Source: Eustoma russellianum (Eukaryota > Streptophyta > Magnoliopsida > Gentianales > Gentianaceae). From it: a stretch of 64,000 bases of DNA. The notes beneath the pieces are model-generated. The model ran no database searches, was not told the DNA's origin, and was given only the letters and a program-made list of their open reading frames with translations. Made by a program: the position numbers and the translations under genes. Shown here in pieces: positions 22,965 to 34,639 of the stretch (positions within the stretch are counted from its first letter, which is position 1; each line of letters starts with the position of its first letter). Location: assembly GCA_036186865.1 (NCBI GenBank), contig AP025062.1, positions 26,041,437 to 26,105,436 on the forward strand, written 5' to 3'.

Positions 22965-23995
22965 TTAGTGGGACCGCCGTATGCGTACGCCCTATAGTTT
23001 GTTACCGTGACATTAAGAATGTCAATATATATTTATTTGTTATAATATGTTTGTGTAAAATATATTATAATTGTTGATGTCTTTGCATGGTGCATAGCAT
23101 GGCCTCAGGACCTATGTGATTGACTTAGTCATATTTCTGTTTTGGGTTATTATGGCCTGCGTGCCGCTATAGTTTTTGTTGTATTTTATTATACAATTAG
23201 TTAGGTTTTTCTTTATTATTGTAATAAATGAAGAATCAAGCTACAAAAGTTGTGATGGCGACACATACCAAGGACGAGTGGATTCCATGGAGATGGAGGC
23301 ACGAGCTCAAGACAAGAAGATATGTATCATTGCAAATGTTGTTATAGGAAGTCTTTCACATAGGGTTTCCTTTATGATCTTCATTTGGTCTCATGAAGAT
23401 CATATTTAGTTTGGCCATGCTATGTCACGTTTACATATTTATCATTTTTTATGAGATGCGTAGATGATAGATTATATATGCATATAGGATGCTACGATAT
23501 AATGATATGCAATGCAAGACATAAACTAAGTTGAACCCTCATCAATAATTTAAGTCTTTATACCATCCATGTCTTAAACACCTATTAAAATTGAGATTGT
23601 ATTAAAGTAGGTATTGCCAAAGCAATGTGCTTTAAACATTCCTAGCTACGTAGGATGAGTAATAGTGCTACTCATATGTTTAAAATTGGTTAGACTTAAT
23701 TGGGCTATCAAAACGGTTTTGGGCCCAAGGCATTAGATGGAATCTAACATACAATGATATATGATGTCATTATTCCATAAATTCTAAGAGTTACATGAGA
23801 TGTAATTGGTAAAGAAGTTACCTACCTAAATAACTTAATTTTAAGCGTCATGCCAAAGCTGAGTTTAGAATTAAGTCAAATATGGATCTTAGCTCACTAA
23901 AATATTTCTTTTGAGGGTTATGTTTTAGTGAGAGTTTTATAAATTTTAACCTCATTATTAATAAAGTGTTACTTTGCATGTTTTGTAGATCATAA
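22965..23995 (+). other. Element C leader region (5' UTR remnant)
   Basis: About 1 kb between the truncated LTR and gag, AT-rich, with no domain recognised. The frame at 23176-23409 has no supporting feature. The join at 22964 looks like a deletion that removed the R/U5 part of the LTR and the start of the leader. Confidence 0.6.
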
Positions 23996-24805
23996 ATGGC
24001 TGCTAATAACAATTCCACCTTATCACTGCGATCAATCCTTGAGAAGGAAAAATTAAAAGAATGTGGGACTAATTTTGTTGATTGGTTTCGAAACTTGAGA
24101 ATCGTTCTCAAGCAAGAAAAGAAGTCCTACGTACTCGATGACCCTGTCCCTGAACCACCTCCTGCTGATGCTTCTGTTGCTGTTAAGAACAAGTATAAGA
24201 AGCATGTGGATGATTCAAATGACATAGGATGTCTTATGTTGGCAACTATGTGTTCAGGACTTCAGAAAGACCTGGAACACTTAGAATCTTATGAGATGAA
24301 ATCTCAAACAAGCTTTCCAACAACAGGCTAGGCAGGATAGGTTCGACACCGCTGTTGCACTTTTTGAGTGTAAGATGTCTGAAGGTGAATCTATTAGCGC
24401 TCTTGTTTTAAAGATGAAAGGCTATATATATCACCTTGCAAGACTCGGATATCCCCTGAGTTTGGAACTCGCTACGGATTTGATCCTACACTCTTTGCCT
24501 AGCAGTTTTTCTCAGTTCGTTATGAACTACAATATGAGTAATATGGAAAAGTCCATTCATGAGCTACACGGTATGCTCAAAACTGCTGAGGGGAATATCA
24601 AAAAGCCTACCCATGTATTGAGTGTCAATATCAAGCCTATGAAAAAGAAAGGTAAAGGCAAGGGTAAGCCCAAAAGTGCGAAGGGTGTAAAAGGGTCCAA
24701 GGGTCAAGCTAAACCGAAACCTGGTCCCAAGGCAAAGGTTCCTAAGGAAGGAATCTGTTTCCATTGCAACAAGCCTGGGCATTGAAAAAGAAATTGTGAT
24801 GTTTA
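23996..24805 (+). pseudogene. Element C gag, broken
   Basis: The start ATG at 23996 gives MAANNNSTLSLRSILEKEKL then NFVDWFRNLRIVL, a copia gag (UBN2-type) N-terminus. The frame shifts near 24300, and the rest continues from before 24375 (SEGESISALVLKMKGYIYHL) to a Lys/Gly-rich linker and a zinc knuckle CFHCNKPGH-stop-KRNC. The stop, at 24784-24786, sits where the knuckle normally has Trp. Gag packages element RNA; this copy would yield truncated protein. Confidence 0.88.
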
Positions 24806-24806
24806 T

Positions 24807-27800
24807 TTGGAGGAGTTGAAGAAGCTGAAGGGTAGTGCGACTACATCTTCAGGTATTTATGTTATAGAAATTAATTTATCTACTTCTTCTTCCTGGGTAT
24901 TAGATACTGGATGTGGATCCCATATTTGTACAAATATGCAGGGGCTCAAAAGGAGTAGGATGCTGAAGAAGGGCGAGGTGGACCTACGTGTTGGCAATAG
25001 AGCAAGAGTTGCTGTTGTAGCTGTAGGGACCTATGAGCTTGTCTTGCCCAATGGGCTTTTGTTAGTTTTAAACAATTGCTTTTATGTTCCTACTATGAGT
25101 AGGAATCTTATTTCAGTATCTGTTTTGGATGATGAAGGTTATTCATTTTTAATTAAAAATAAGAAGTGTTCTATTTTTGATAAAAATGACTTGCTTTATT
25201 GTATTGCAAGTAGTTATAATGGCATTTATGTCCTTAACCTTGATGATTCCAATGACGGTAATATTTATAACATATCTTCAAAGAGAACTAAGCCAAATGA
25301 ATTAAACTCTGCATATTTATGGTATTGTCGCCTTAGCCATATAAATGAGAAGCGCGTATCTAAACTCCATCAAGATGGATTATTAGATTCATTTGATTTT
25401 GAATCATTTGAAAATTACGAGTCTTGTTTGCTTGGAAAGATGACAAAGACCCTTTTTACTGGACATAGTGAAAGGGCTAATGACTTATTGGGCTTGGTAC
25501 ATACAGATGTATGCGGCCCAATCAGCATTAGTGCCAGAGGAGGATTTCAGTATTTCATTACTTTTACTGATGATTTCAGTAGGTATGGCTATGTCTACCT
25601 AATGAAACATAAGCATGAGTCTTTTGAAATGTTTAGAACTTTTCAAAATGAAGTACAAAATCAACTTGGTAAGACAATTAAAACGCTTCGATCAGATCGA
25701 GGTGGTGAATATTTGAGCCAAGAATTTGACCAACATCTAAGAAATTGTGGAATCGTTTCACAGTTGACTCCTCCAGGAACTCCACAATGGAATGGTGTTT
25801 CTGAAAGGAGAAATCGAACTTTATTAGATATGGTTCGATCTATGATGGGTCAAGTAGATCTTCCTTTATCTTTTTGGGGTTATGCCTTGGAGACAGCTGC
25901 ATTCATTTTGAACCGTGTACCATCTAAAGCGGTTGAAAAGACACCATATGAGATGTGGACTGGTAAGAGACCTAGTTTGTCTTTTCTTAAGATTTGGGGT
26001 TGTGAAGCTTATGTGAAAAGATTAGTGTCAGATAAGCTAGCTCCAAAATCTATCAAATGTATTTTTGTGGGGTATCTAAAGAAACTAAAGGGTACTATTT
26101 CTATATTCCCTCAGAGAACAAAGTGTTTGTTGCTCGAAATGGAGTCTTTTTGGAAAAGGAGTTTCTGTCCAAGAGAACTAGTGGGAGTATGGTACAACTT
26201 GAGGAAACTCAAGTTCCACAAGATATCGTTGAACCGTCTTTAGAGACAATTTCAGAACCACAAACAGTTGTGGAGCCTGAAAATGTAACACAAGTCCAAC
26301 GCAGATCTGATAGGATACATCGTCAGCCAGAGAGATATGGATTTCTTATGACTGATGATAGTGAAGTTATGCTCATAGATCAAGATGAGCCTACTACCTA
26401 TCAGGAAGCTGTGTCTGGTCCAGATTCAGATAAATGGCTTGGAGCCATGAATTCTGAGATGCAATCCATGTTTGATAACCAAGTTTGGTCTTTAATTGAT
26501 CCTCCAGAGGGTATTAAGACTATTAGTTGCAAATTGGTTTTCAAGAAGAAAACTGACATGGATGGAAATGTGCAAACCTACAAAGCAAGGCTTGTGGCTA
26601 AAGGTTTCAAGCAAACTCATGGTATAGACTATGATGAAACCTTTTCACCAGTAGCTATGCATAAGTCTATTCGAATTCTCCTTGCTATAGCCGCATACTA
26701 TGATTATGAGATATGGCAAATGGATGTCAAAACTGCTTTCCTTAATGGAAATTTACTCGAGGATGTGTACATGACACAACCTGAGGGTTTTGTAAATCCT
26801 GAGAATTCAAAGAATGTTTGCAAGCTTCAAAGGTCCATCTATGGATTGAAGCAAGCATCTCGAAGCTGGAATCTTCGTTTTGATGAAACAGTTAAGAACT
26901 TTGGTTTCATCAAGAATGAAGATGAACATTGTGTTTACAAGATGGTTAGTGGGAGTGCAGTAGTGTTTCTGGTCCTATATGTGGATGATATATTGCTTTT
27001 TGGAAATGATATCCCTACCTTGCAAAAGGTTAATGCTTGGTTAGGGAATTCATTCTCAATGAAAGACTTGGGAGAGGCTACCTATATCCTTGGTATCAAG
27101 ATCTATAGAGATAGATCTAAAAGGATAATAGGCTTGAGTCAAAGTACATACATAGATAAAATGTTGAAGAGGTTCAACATGCAAGAGTCCAAGAAAGGAT
27201 TCCTGCCTATGTCTCATGGCATTCATCTTAGCAAGAATCAATGTCCTCAGACATCTGATGAGCGAGATCGAATGAATAAAATTCATTATGCTTCTGCTAT
27301 AGGATCGATCATGTATGCCATGTTATGTACTAGACCAGATGTCTCATATCCATTGAGCACAACCAGTAGATATCAAGCTGACCCCGGTGAAGGTCACTGG
27401 ACAGCTGTCAAGAATATTCTTAAGTACCTCAGAAGGACTAAAGAAGTATTCTTGGTTTATGGAGGTTAGGATGACGAGTTAGTTATAAATGGTTACACAG
27501 ATGCTAGCTTCTAAACCGACATAGATGATTTCAGATCGCAGTCCGGTTTTGTATTCACATTGAATGGTGGAGCTGTTAGTTGGAAGAGTTCAAAACAAAG
27601 CACTGTGGCTGATTCTAAAACAGAGGCTGAGTATATAGCAGCATCAGATGCAGCTAAAGAAGTAGTTTGGTTGAAGAAGTTCATCACTGAGCTAGGAGTG
27701 GTACCTAGCATTTCAAATCCTGTGGACATTTATTGTGACAACAACGGTGCCATAGCACAAGCAAAAGAGCCTAGGTCTCATCAGAGATCTAAACATATAC

Positions 27801-27957
27801 TCAGACGCTACCATCTCATTCGAGACATCATCGATAGAGGAGATGTCAAGATATGCAAAGTTGACACAAACGATAACATAGCGGATCCATTGACTAAGCC
27901 TCTCTCACGGGTCAAGCATGATCAGCATACTAGATCTATGGGTCTCAGATATTTGTA
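24807..27957 (+). pseudogene. Element C pol: protease-integrase-RT-RNase H, broken
   Basis: The protease motif is altered to WVLDTGCGSHIC near 24894. Next come the integrase zinc region (H near 25337, C near 25423), the integrase core (HTDVCGP, then SDRGGEY, then GVSERRNRTLLD) to about 26050, a 1-nt loss near 26077 that shifts the frame, and RT from about 26440 (KARLVAKGFKQTHGIDY, YVDDILLFG at 26979-27005). RNase H follows, with stops at 27467-27469 and near 27512, then open to 27957 (TEAEYIA, CDNNGAIA, SKHI). The domain order is copia. Breaks are few, matching a recent origin. Confidence 0.92.
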
Positions 27958-27967
27958 GGCCTAGTGC

Positions 27968-27978
27968 AAGTGGGAGAT
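27968..27978 (+). other. Polypurine tract of element C
   Basis: AAGTGGGAGAT immediately precedes the 3' LTR. Confidence 0.8.
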
Positions 27979-29420
27979 TGTTAGTGTATGTGCCCTAGGC
28001 CATGATTTGGATATTTATGTTATGCATTTATTATTAATAAAAAAGGTTTTATTATCATTATTGTTGGTTAGTATGTTACACAATTTTGATATATGTCCCT
28101 GATTCATTATTGTTATAGAGATAAAATAATTCATAATCAGTATGAGTATTGATTTGATAATCATGAGATGATTATGTGTATGGTGATACGAATCAATCTC
28201 ATATATACTTGTTAGAGAACAGTGTATTGGATAGACCCATCATGAGATTACTACATGGATTAGCGTCATAAGTAAATCTCACGATAGTCATGTTTTAATC
28301 CTTTGACTTGAGATTGTCATAGTTTCCAACATAAGGACTATTATATTTTGACATGATCAAACGTTATCCGTAACTGGATAATAATAAAGGTCATGATTGA
28401 ATGTGATAGAAATTATGTACAGGATATTGAACAATCAAGATAGAATTTGTCCCTCTCTTTTGAGAGAGATATCTTTGGGCCCCTCGATTAGTGAGACTGT
28501 GAAATACATGGCCGTGCTCAAATGAATTGATAGTGTGATCAATATCATTTGTTTTATCAGTCTACTTAGAGATCGAGTAATCATATGTTTGAACTATATA
28601 AGTATGACGCTGACCATGACTTATGTTCAAACTAGATATCATGTGACAAAGGGATTAATGCATGTACTATTATTAGGCTAGTTGGACTTTACTCGTATTA
28701 ATTGGGTAGTTGTAATGCCTTGCTAGAGGCCAATTACGACTTGTTGGTTTAATAGAGATTTAATCAACTGCCAATTAATATGGGCCTATCGGGTCACACA
28801 CAAGAATGCGTAAGGCTGAGATTAATAATATTAATAATATTAATATTGGATATTAATTATTATTATTATTATCGTTTTTAACATTAATAATATTAATATT
28901 GGATATTAATTATTATTATTATTATTTTCGTTTTTTTGGTGATTATATGTATATGTGTATTATCGGATAATAACGAGAGATTCCATATCTGATATGGATT
29001 TTGAATATCCTGATAGAATCCGTATCTGATATGGATTTTGATTGGCATCAACTAATCCGATTAGGACTCGGATTTTGATGTCTACATATGTGTATATATA
29101 TTTGTGTATCTCGTATACACTACACACGAAAATATACAGAATCATCAAAGAAACCCTAGAGCCGTTTTTTGTGAAAAACCGAGTTCTTCAGCCGCGCCGT
29201 TTGAAGAGCTAGCACTCCGGACGGAAGCGTTCGTGTGGATACCGACAGAGGGTGATCGTATTTTCGCACCTGCTCGTCTGCGTAATTCGGATCTACAAAG
29301 GTAATTTTCGAGTTTCTTTCATCGAATTAAACGAACAACATGGATCCTTGGTAGGAAATCGGAGATCAAGTTTTGTTTTCCGCTGTGCGTTTTGCAGTGA
29401 TCTCGGTTGATTTCCTAACA
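27979..29420 (+). repeat. 3' LTR of element C
   Basis: A full 1442-bp LTR, TGTTAGTG...TCCTAACA. It contains a duplicated ATTAATATTGGATATTAATT / ATT-repeat tract (about 28820-28926) that is also present in solo LTR F and single in solo LTR E. Confidence 0.95.
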
Positions 29421-29425
29421 CAAAT

Positions 29426-30332
29426 AACCAACCAATGTAGGCGAGTTACATCCCAAAGTTAGCCTCACATTTGATGTTCTATGGAGATATCTCATAATCC
29501 AAGATTTGAAAGATAACGATTGACAATTCCCACAGCATGTGCTATATCGGGTCTTGTGCAAACTATGGCATACATGAAACTACCAACTTCCGACGAGTAT
29601 GGAACATTCTTCATACTCGAGTTCTCATCACCAGTAGATGGACACTACTCGTGACTGAGCTTAAAATGAGAAGCAAGCGGAATACTCACTGCTTTGATCT
29701 GGTCCATGCCAACACCGAAGAACCTTCTCAATGTACTTTTCTTGCGACAAGAACAACTTCTTTGCATTTATGTAACGTATAACTTGAATCCTAAGGATTT
29801 TCTGCACTGGCCCCAAATAATTCATAGCAAAGGATTCACTTAAGGTCTTCTTTAACTCATTGATTTTTGAAATGTCTTTTCCAATAATCAGTGGATCATC
29901 AACATACAATAGGAGAATGACGAAGTCATCATCAGAAAATCTCCGTATAAAAACACAGTGATCGGCCTTTGTCATCTTGTAACCATGCCTAACAATCACT
30001 AAACTGAACTTTTGGTACCACTGTCTCGGTGCTTGCTTCAAGTCATACAGACTTTTGGTCAATTTGCAAGCATAGTCTTCATTACCTTTTTGTTGAAAAC
30101 ATACAGGCTCCTCTATATAAATCTCTTTATGCAGATCACCATGAAGGAAAGCCATCTTGAGATCCATTTGCTCGACTTGACTAGCAGCCAACCCGAGCAC
30201 AACTCGAATGGATTGCATCTTCACCTTCGGAGCAAAAGTCTCGGTAAAATCAACACCTTTCCTTTGGGTAAAACCTTTTACCACCAAACAAACCTTGTAT
30301 CGAGCTTGTGAAGTGTTTTCATCTTTCTTCAC
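29426..30332 (-). pseudogene. Element D reverse transcriptase, broken
   Basis: The minus-strand open part, 29661-30332, reads ARYKVCLVVKGFTQRKGVDF, QMDLKMAFLHGDLHKEIYI, LYDLKQAPRQWYQKF and LLLYVDDPLIIGKD: the copia RT blocks including the catalytic YVDD. Further left the frame changes to MYAMVCTRPDIAHAVG up to the C insertion. The last base position before C is the CAAAT duplication. It would synthesise element cDNA if intact. Confidence 0.92.
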
Positions 30333-30344
30333 TCTGTAGGCCTA

Positions 30345-31044
30345 TCAGTTTTTAAACGCTTTCTTTCCCTTTGCCAACTTCACCAATTCAAAGGTGTTAT
30401 TCTCACGGAGGGATTGCATTTCATCCTCCATGGCATCCATCCATTTCTTTTTGTTTTTATCTTCCAAAGCGTCTTGAAAACTTTCAGGCTCTCCACCATC
30501 GGTGAGAAATACATATTCGTTCGGGGGGTAACGAACAGAAGGTCTTCTGTCACGGGTAGACCGTCTCAACTCAGCAGCACCAGCAGGCTGCTCAGCCATC
30601 TCTCCTTCAGGATATACTTCATTCTCAGCACCTGGATTCTCATCAGGCTCATCAACTACAACATTTGGTATGGGAGCAGTAGTAGTTGGTTGATCACCAG
30701 CCAATTCTTCATCTACATGAGTAGGAATTTCTTCTCAACCTTCTCAATATCATCAATGGTGTAGTCCTCCATAAACACAACATTTGGCTACAAACAAGAT
30801 TTCTTGCAATCGGATCAAAGAAACGATAGCCGGACTCATCAAGTTTGTATCTCACAAATACACATGTCTTTGTCTTGTTATCATGTTTTGATCTCTCATC
30901 TTTCGAAACATGCACATAAACAAGGCACGCAAACACCCGAATATGGTCATATGAGACATCTTTTCCACTCCAAACACGGTTTGGATCATCAAACTTCAAA
31001 GACACACAAGGTGTGAGATTCAGCACGTGCACCACTGCATTCAA
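30345..31044 (-). pseudogene. Element D integrase C-terminus and RT linker, broken
   Basis: The piece at 30709-31044 reads WSGKDVSYDHIRVFACLVYVH and then a CVFVRY block, the C-terminal region after the copia integrase core. The piece at 30345-30704 gives the acidic linker and RRSTRDRRPSVRYPPNEYV to MDAMEDEMQSL, which leads into RT. The pieces lie in different frames, with stops between them. Confidence 0.85.
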
Positions 31045-32075
31045 TACTTCACCCTAGAAGTACTTCGGCAACCTTGACTAGGATAGCAAACATCTCACCC
31101 ATTCAACCATTGTTCTATTCATTCTTTTGCCCGGCCCATTCAACTGTGGTGTCTTTGGAGGAGACCTTTGGTAATGTATATCTTGGCTCCGACAATATTC
31201 TTCGAAAGGCCAATATATTCTCTCCTTTTACCTGTTCGGATACACTTGATCTTCTTTTCCGTTTCTCTTTCAACCAATGCTTGAAAGGACTTGAAGGTAT
31301 CAAGAACTTGATCTTTTTACTTCAAGGTATAGGCCCAAATTTTTCGAGAATAATCATCGAAAAACATCATAAATTAATAAGCACAGCTAAGTAACTAGGT
31401 CTTCATCGGTTCACACTCATCGAAATGCACCAAGTCCAAAACCTCCTGCTTTATTTTTGGTTTGGAGGACTTGAAGGACACACGTATTTACTTTCGAGCC
31501 AAACAATGTTGACATTGCTTCAATCTTGCATTGGAAACACCGGATAACACATTCTTCTTGGCATGATGCTTAATCCCTTTTCACTCATATGACCCAAACG
31601 TTGGTGCCATAATTCTGAGGAGCTATCGTTTTCACAAGTATTCATGTAATACTTGTGACAGAGGTATTGTCTGCCTACCACTTATCCTCCCCAGACCCTA
31701 ACGATAGCTTTTGTTGTCGTTGGGATATACTGGGTACGGATGATGATGATGATGATTCATGTAATACTTGGAAATCCAAAATTTGGCAACGTTAAAATTT
31801 GAACATTTCTTTCTTCTAGCAACCAACGTTGAGCCCTTCGTAAGTTTCTATTCATTACCTAGGAATGAACTGCAATATCCTTCATCACTTAGCTTTCCAA
31901 CGGATAAGAGGTTGGACTGAGGATCAGAAAGATGATTCACATCCTTGAGAACTAGTACAGTTTCGTTACTAGTCTAAACATAAATATTCCCTATTCTGAC
32001 AATGCTTGACTATCCTCTATTTCCTATACATACTACTCCAAAATCACCTGCCTCATAGGTTGAGAAAAGATCATG
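31045..32075 (-). pseudogene. Element D integrase core, heavily broken, with RTE tail inserted
   Basis: Minus-strand fragments show FFDDYSRKIWAYTLK near 31330-31375, and other integrase-core remnants out of frame around 31115-31303. The catalytic triad cannot be traced in a single frame. The 99-bp RTE insertion at 31656-31754 further separates the zinc-binding and core halves. Confidence 0.72.
31640..31770 (+). mobile_element. 99-bp RTE LINE 3' tail with 16-bp target duplications, inside D
   Basis: The insert, 31656-31754, matches the last part of RTE copy 1 (13555-13648) and ends in GATGATGATGATG. It is flanked by perfect 16-bp duplications, ATTCATGTAATACTTG at 31640-31655 and 31755-31770. 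It is an extreme 5'-truncated product of target-primed reverse transcription and is younger than D. Confidence 0.92.
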
Positions 32076-32444
32076 CTAAAAGGTAACATGTGTAGAAGCA
32101 CCACTATCAATCATCCAATCCATCTCTTCAGATGATATATTAACACAATCATCACAAATAATGAAGAAATCATCAACAATGGCAATGTCATCATTGTTGG
32201 TGCCTTCTTTCTTGACATCATTGTGGTTATTCTTGTCTCTCATTTCTCTTTTTAACTTTCGGAAATGCTTTCGGATATGACCCTTCAAGCCACAGTGATG
32301 GCATTCTATATTTGGCCATTTGTTGGAACCCCCACGAGACTTGCCACGACTGTCCGAAGCTTGGTTTTGACTCTTCCCTCTGGATGCACCACGGTTATTC
32401 TGAGTCCTGCTCTGATTTCTCCCCCGTGATTCAGTGGCTAGCAC
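32076..32444 (-). pseudogene. Element D gag zinc knuckle and protease start
   Basis: The minus-strand frame has an Arg/Gly/Ser-rich segment, a zinc knuckle CHHCGLKGHIRKHF, in which the last Cys is replaced by Phe, and the protease motif DWMIDSGASTHVTF. The knuckle would bind RNA in particles; losing the fourth ligand should impair it. The frame is open for 122 codons, but gag upstream is in another frame. Confidence 0.87.
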
Positions 32445-33028
32445 CTTTGAATGAGAAGAGGGCCAAGAGACTTACACCTCATTTCTTCACTAAGAACAGC
32501 ACTCTTAGCCGATTCCATCATGAGAACACCATTTGGAGCAGAATTAGACAATGGCGTTCGGAATGTTTCCCATGAATTTGCCAGTGCCAAGAAGCCACAA
32601 AGCTTCTATCTCATCATCAAAGCTTATGCCCATTGTCACCAATTCATTCATAATCCCCTGAAAAGCATCAAGTGTTCGGCCATTGATGAACCATCATCGT
32701 ACTTCAAAGACATCATCTGCTTGATCAGGAATAGCTTATTATTCCCCGTCTTCTTAGCATATAACTCCTCCAGGGATGTGCAGAGGGTTTTTGCATTTGA
32801 CATTGTTCTTACATGATTCAAAACATTGTCATCGACCCATTGGCGGATGTACCTATAAACTTGTTTGTGCAGCAGGTTCCATTCTTCATCGCTTTTTCCT
32901 TCGGGCTTTTCCGTAGAGAAAATCATAACATGAAAACCTTTGACATAGAGCAAATCTTCCATCTTTCCTTTCCAAACACTATAGTTGGATCCATTCAAAC
33001 TTACCATTCTAGATGTGTTCACATCCAT
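32445..33028 (-). pseudogene. Element D gag, broken
   Basis: It starts MDVNTSRMVSLNGSNYSVWK at 33028 and is open to 32648 (126 aa), then changes frame before reaching the zinc knuckle. The wording is that of a TNT1/Tork-type copia gag: YSVWKGKMEDLL, W..LHKQVYRYIRQWVDDNV and KTGNNKLFLIKQ. It is 26 bp from the primer site, a normal short leader. Confidence 0.88.
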
Positions 33029-33053
33029 AGTTGCACACAGTCAAGAGAACCTC

Positions 33054-33065
33054 GCTCTGATACCG
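33054..33065 (-). other. Primer-binding site of element D
   Basis: In element orientation it reads CGGTATCAGAGC, one change from the initiator tRNA-Met complement, 2 bases from the 5' LTR. Confidence 0.85.
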
Positions 33066-33067
33066 CT

Positions 33068-33810
33068 TGTTGGGAGGAAACCACGATGGCACAGCGGAAT
33101 AAAAAATAATCTTTTCCAAAATACAACTATAGAGAAAAAATCAAATGGAAACATGAACAAAAACACCAACAATTTTTAGCGTGGAAAACCTCCCCAAATC
33201 GGGAGTAAAAACCATTGGACCCGTAAGCCACTTAAACGATCTCCAATATAATCAATAACGAGTACAACCAAGTCTCTCTAGGAGCAGCTAGAGGAATACA
33301 ACATCATTCAGATCAACCAAACAATCTTGGAACACAACAAGATACAAGAGAGGAATAAAACACAAAGTTGAAATTTTTAGGCAGAAAATTTCTGTCTCGA
33401 GAATGCAGCAACGAGACTCAGCTAGACACCTGCGAAACACAACTCCACCGTTCAGAATGTACTTATGTGTTGTACAAACAACTTGCCAAAATTTGGTAGC
33501 GATCCAGGAAAATACAATTTTTCCGAAGGCTGGCAGGCTACCCATCACCTACGAAATTTCACTCTTTTCTTGTACTTGTGTCTTATTTTTCTTCTCGTTC
33601 TCTTGTTCTCTTGCAATTGTTCTACACAGCACCCCTATTTATAGTGCTCTATCTTGTGTCTCTTCAATGCACAAGGCCTTCTTAGAGTCTTCCAAGGAAT
33701 GAACATTCTTGGAGAACGAAAGCACCATTCTAACTACCCTTTGTTGACAATGTCATAGTTGTGTTTGACTCAATGCATTGGGACTCTCTAACTAGGAGGG
33801 ATACCCAACA
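33068..33810 (-). repeat. 5' LTR of element D
   Basis: 743 bp, TGTTGGGAGG...ATACCCAACA on the plus strand. It is followed by the ATAAC duplication. Confidence 0.93.
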
Positions 33811-33815
33811 ATAAC

Positions 33816-34197
33816 TATTCACTAGCAAATATAACATACGCCTTAACTGTAAAATATTCAAACAGTATTTCTCTTAAAAAAATGATGCATACAAGTAGGA
33901 ACAAATGACATATGAATGGATGGTAGTGCACAAAACAATAGATTATCTAAAAAAATGTTATGAAATATCGTAGTTTTGAGTAAAAAAAGGATTTGAAATA
34001 TGATAAGATTTGTAGTAGCTATGAAATGAAATGATGAAACTAGTGGAGCGATATTGAGGGGAGTTGTGAGTTCATAGAGTGAAATGGGCATGCATGAAGG
34101 AGGGCCTACATTGGTATGATTTTTTTCATACATCAGTACATTACCAATGGGATGCAATCCGTAGAAAAGACACTAACATATTAGGCTACAAGCAGTC
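33816..34197. other. Unassigned stretch between D and the LINE remnant
   Basis: No domain is recognised. It may include the 3' UTR of the minus-strand LINE, but no poly-A tail (T run on the plus strand) is evident. Confidence 0.4.
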
Positions 34198-34620
34198 TTA
34201 ATATGCAACTATCAAATATGGAAAAAGTATATGCACAATCCTATAAACATGGATACATGTTCTATGAATTACATTTCGAAGTACAAATGTAAGTATCTCA
34301 AAAGTAATCCTATTTCTAGCCTGCCATATAAAATACACTGTATCAGGTAATGATATCTTAACAGCCTTGACACATAGTGCCCTGCCTTTAAGCTTGCTCC
34401 TACCCCATGTCAACGCACACTGAGTGTGCCAACAGATCTTGGTACGCCAAGCCAACCTGCCACTTCCAGCCAAATGACTGTGGACTGAACATTGAAAAAA
34501 TATATGCTTTTTTGTCTCCATGCTAGTTGAACAGAGGTAACATATGTTTAACTCAAGGAAAGGCAGGTTGTCCAATGCACCAGCAGAGTATGAAGGCATT
34601 TTTGGGAGTGATAGGTTACT
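34198..34620 (-). pseudogene. LINE zf-RVT zinc-binding region
   Basis: The minus-strand frame 34198-34599 reads CYLCSTSMETKKHIFFQCSV, the C-C-H-C pattern of the zinc-binding domain found after plant LINE reverse transcriptases, followed by the W-rich tail and FIWQARNRITFE. The frame is open for 133 codons, but its upstream RT is broken. Confidence 0.83.
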
Positions 34621-34639
34621 CTAAGCCATCTGCAGCCTT

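Larger units (their letters stand above)
22362..29425 (+). mobile_element. Element C: Ty1/copia, nested in D, with truncated 5' LTR
   Basis: The body, 22367-29420, is flanked by perfect CAAAT duplications (22362-22366 and 29421-29425). The order is partial 5' LTR, long leader, gag, protease, integrase, RT, RNase H, polypurine tract and full 3' LTR. I count about six differences across the 598 bp shared by the LTRs, so it is moderately young. It is not autonomous: the 5' LTR has lost its downstream part together with the expected primer site, and gag-pol carries frameshifts and stops. The copia lineage is not assigned. Confidence 0.93.
21117..33815 (-). mobile_element. Element D: Ty1/copia (Tork/TNT1-like), broken and split by other insertions
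   Basis: The body is 21122-33810, flanked by perfect ATAAC duplications (21117-21121 and 33811-33815). On the minus strand the order is 5' LTR (right), primer site, gag, protease, integrase, RT, RNase H, polypurine tract and 3' LTR (left). Integrase before RT is the copia order. Copia element C sits inside it (22367-29420), between RT and RNase H, as does an RTE tail (31656-31754). Numerous stops and frameshifts and clearly divergent LTRs make it older than C. The Tork/TNT1-like assignment rests on gag and RT wording. Confidence 0.92.
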
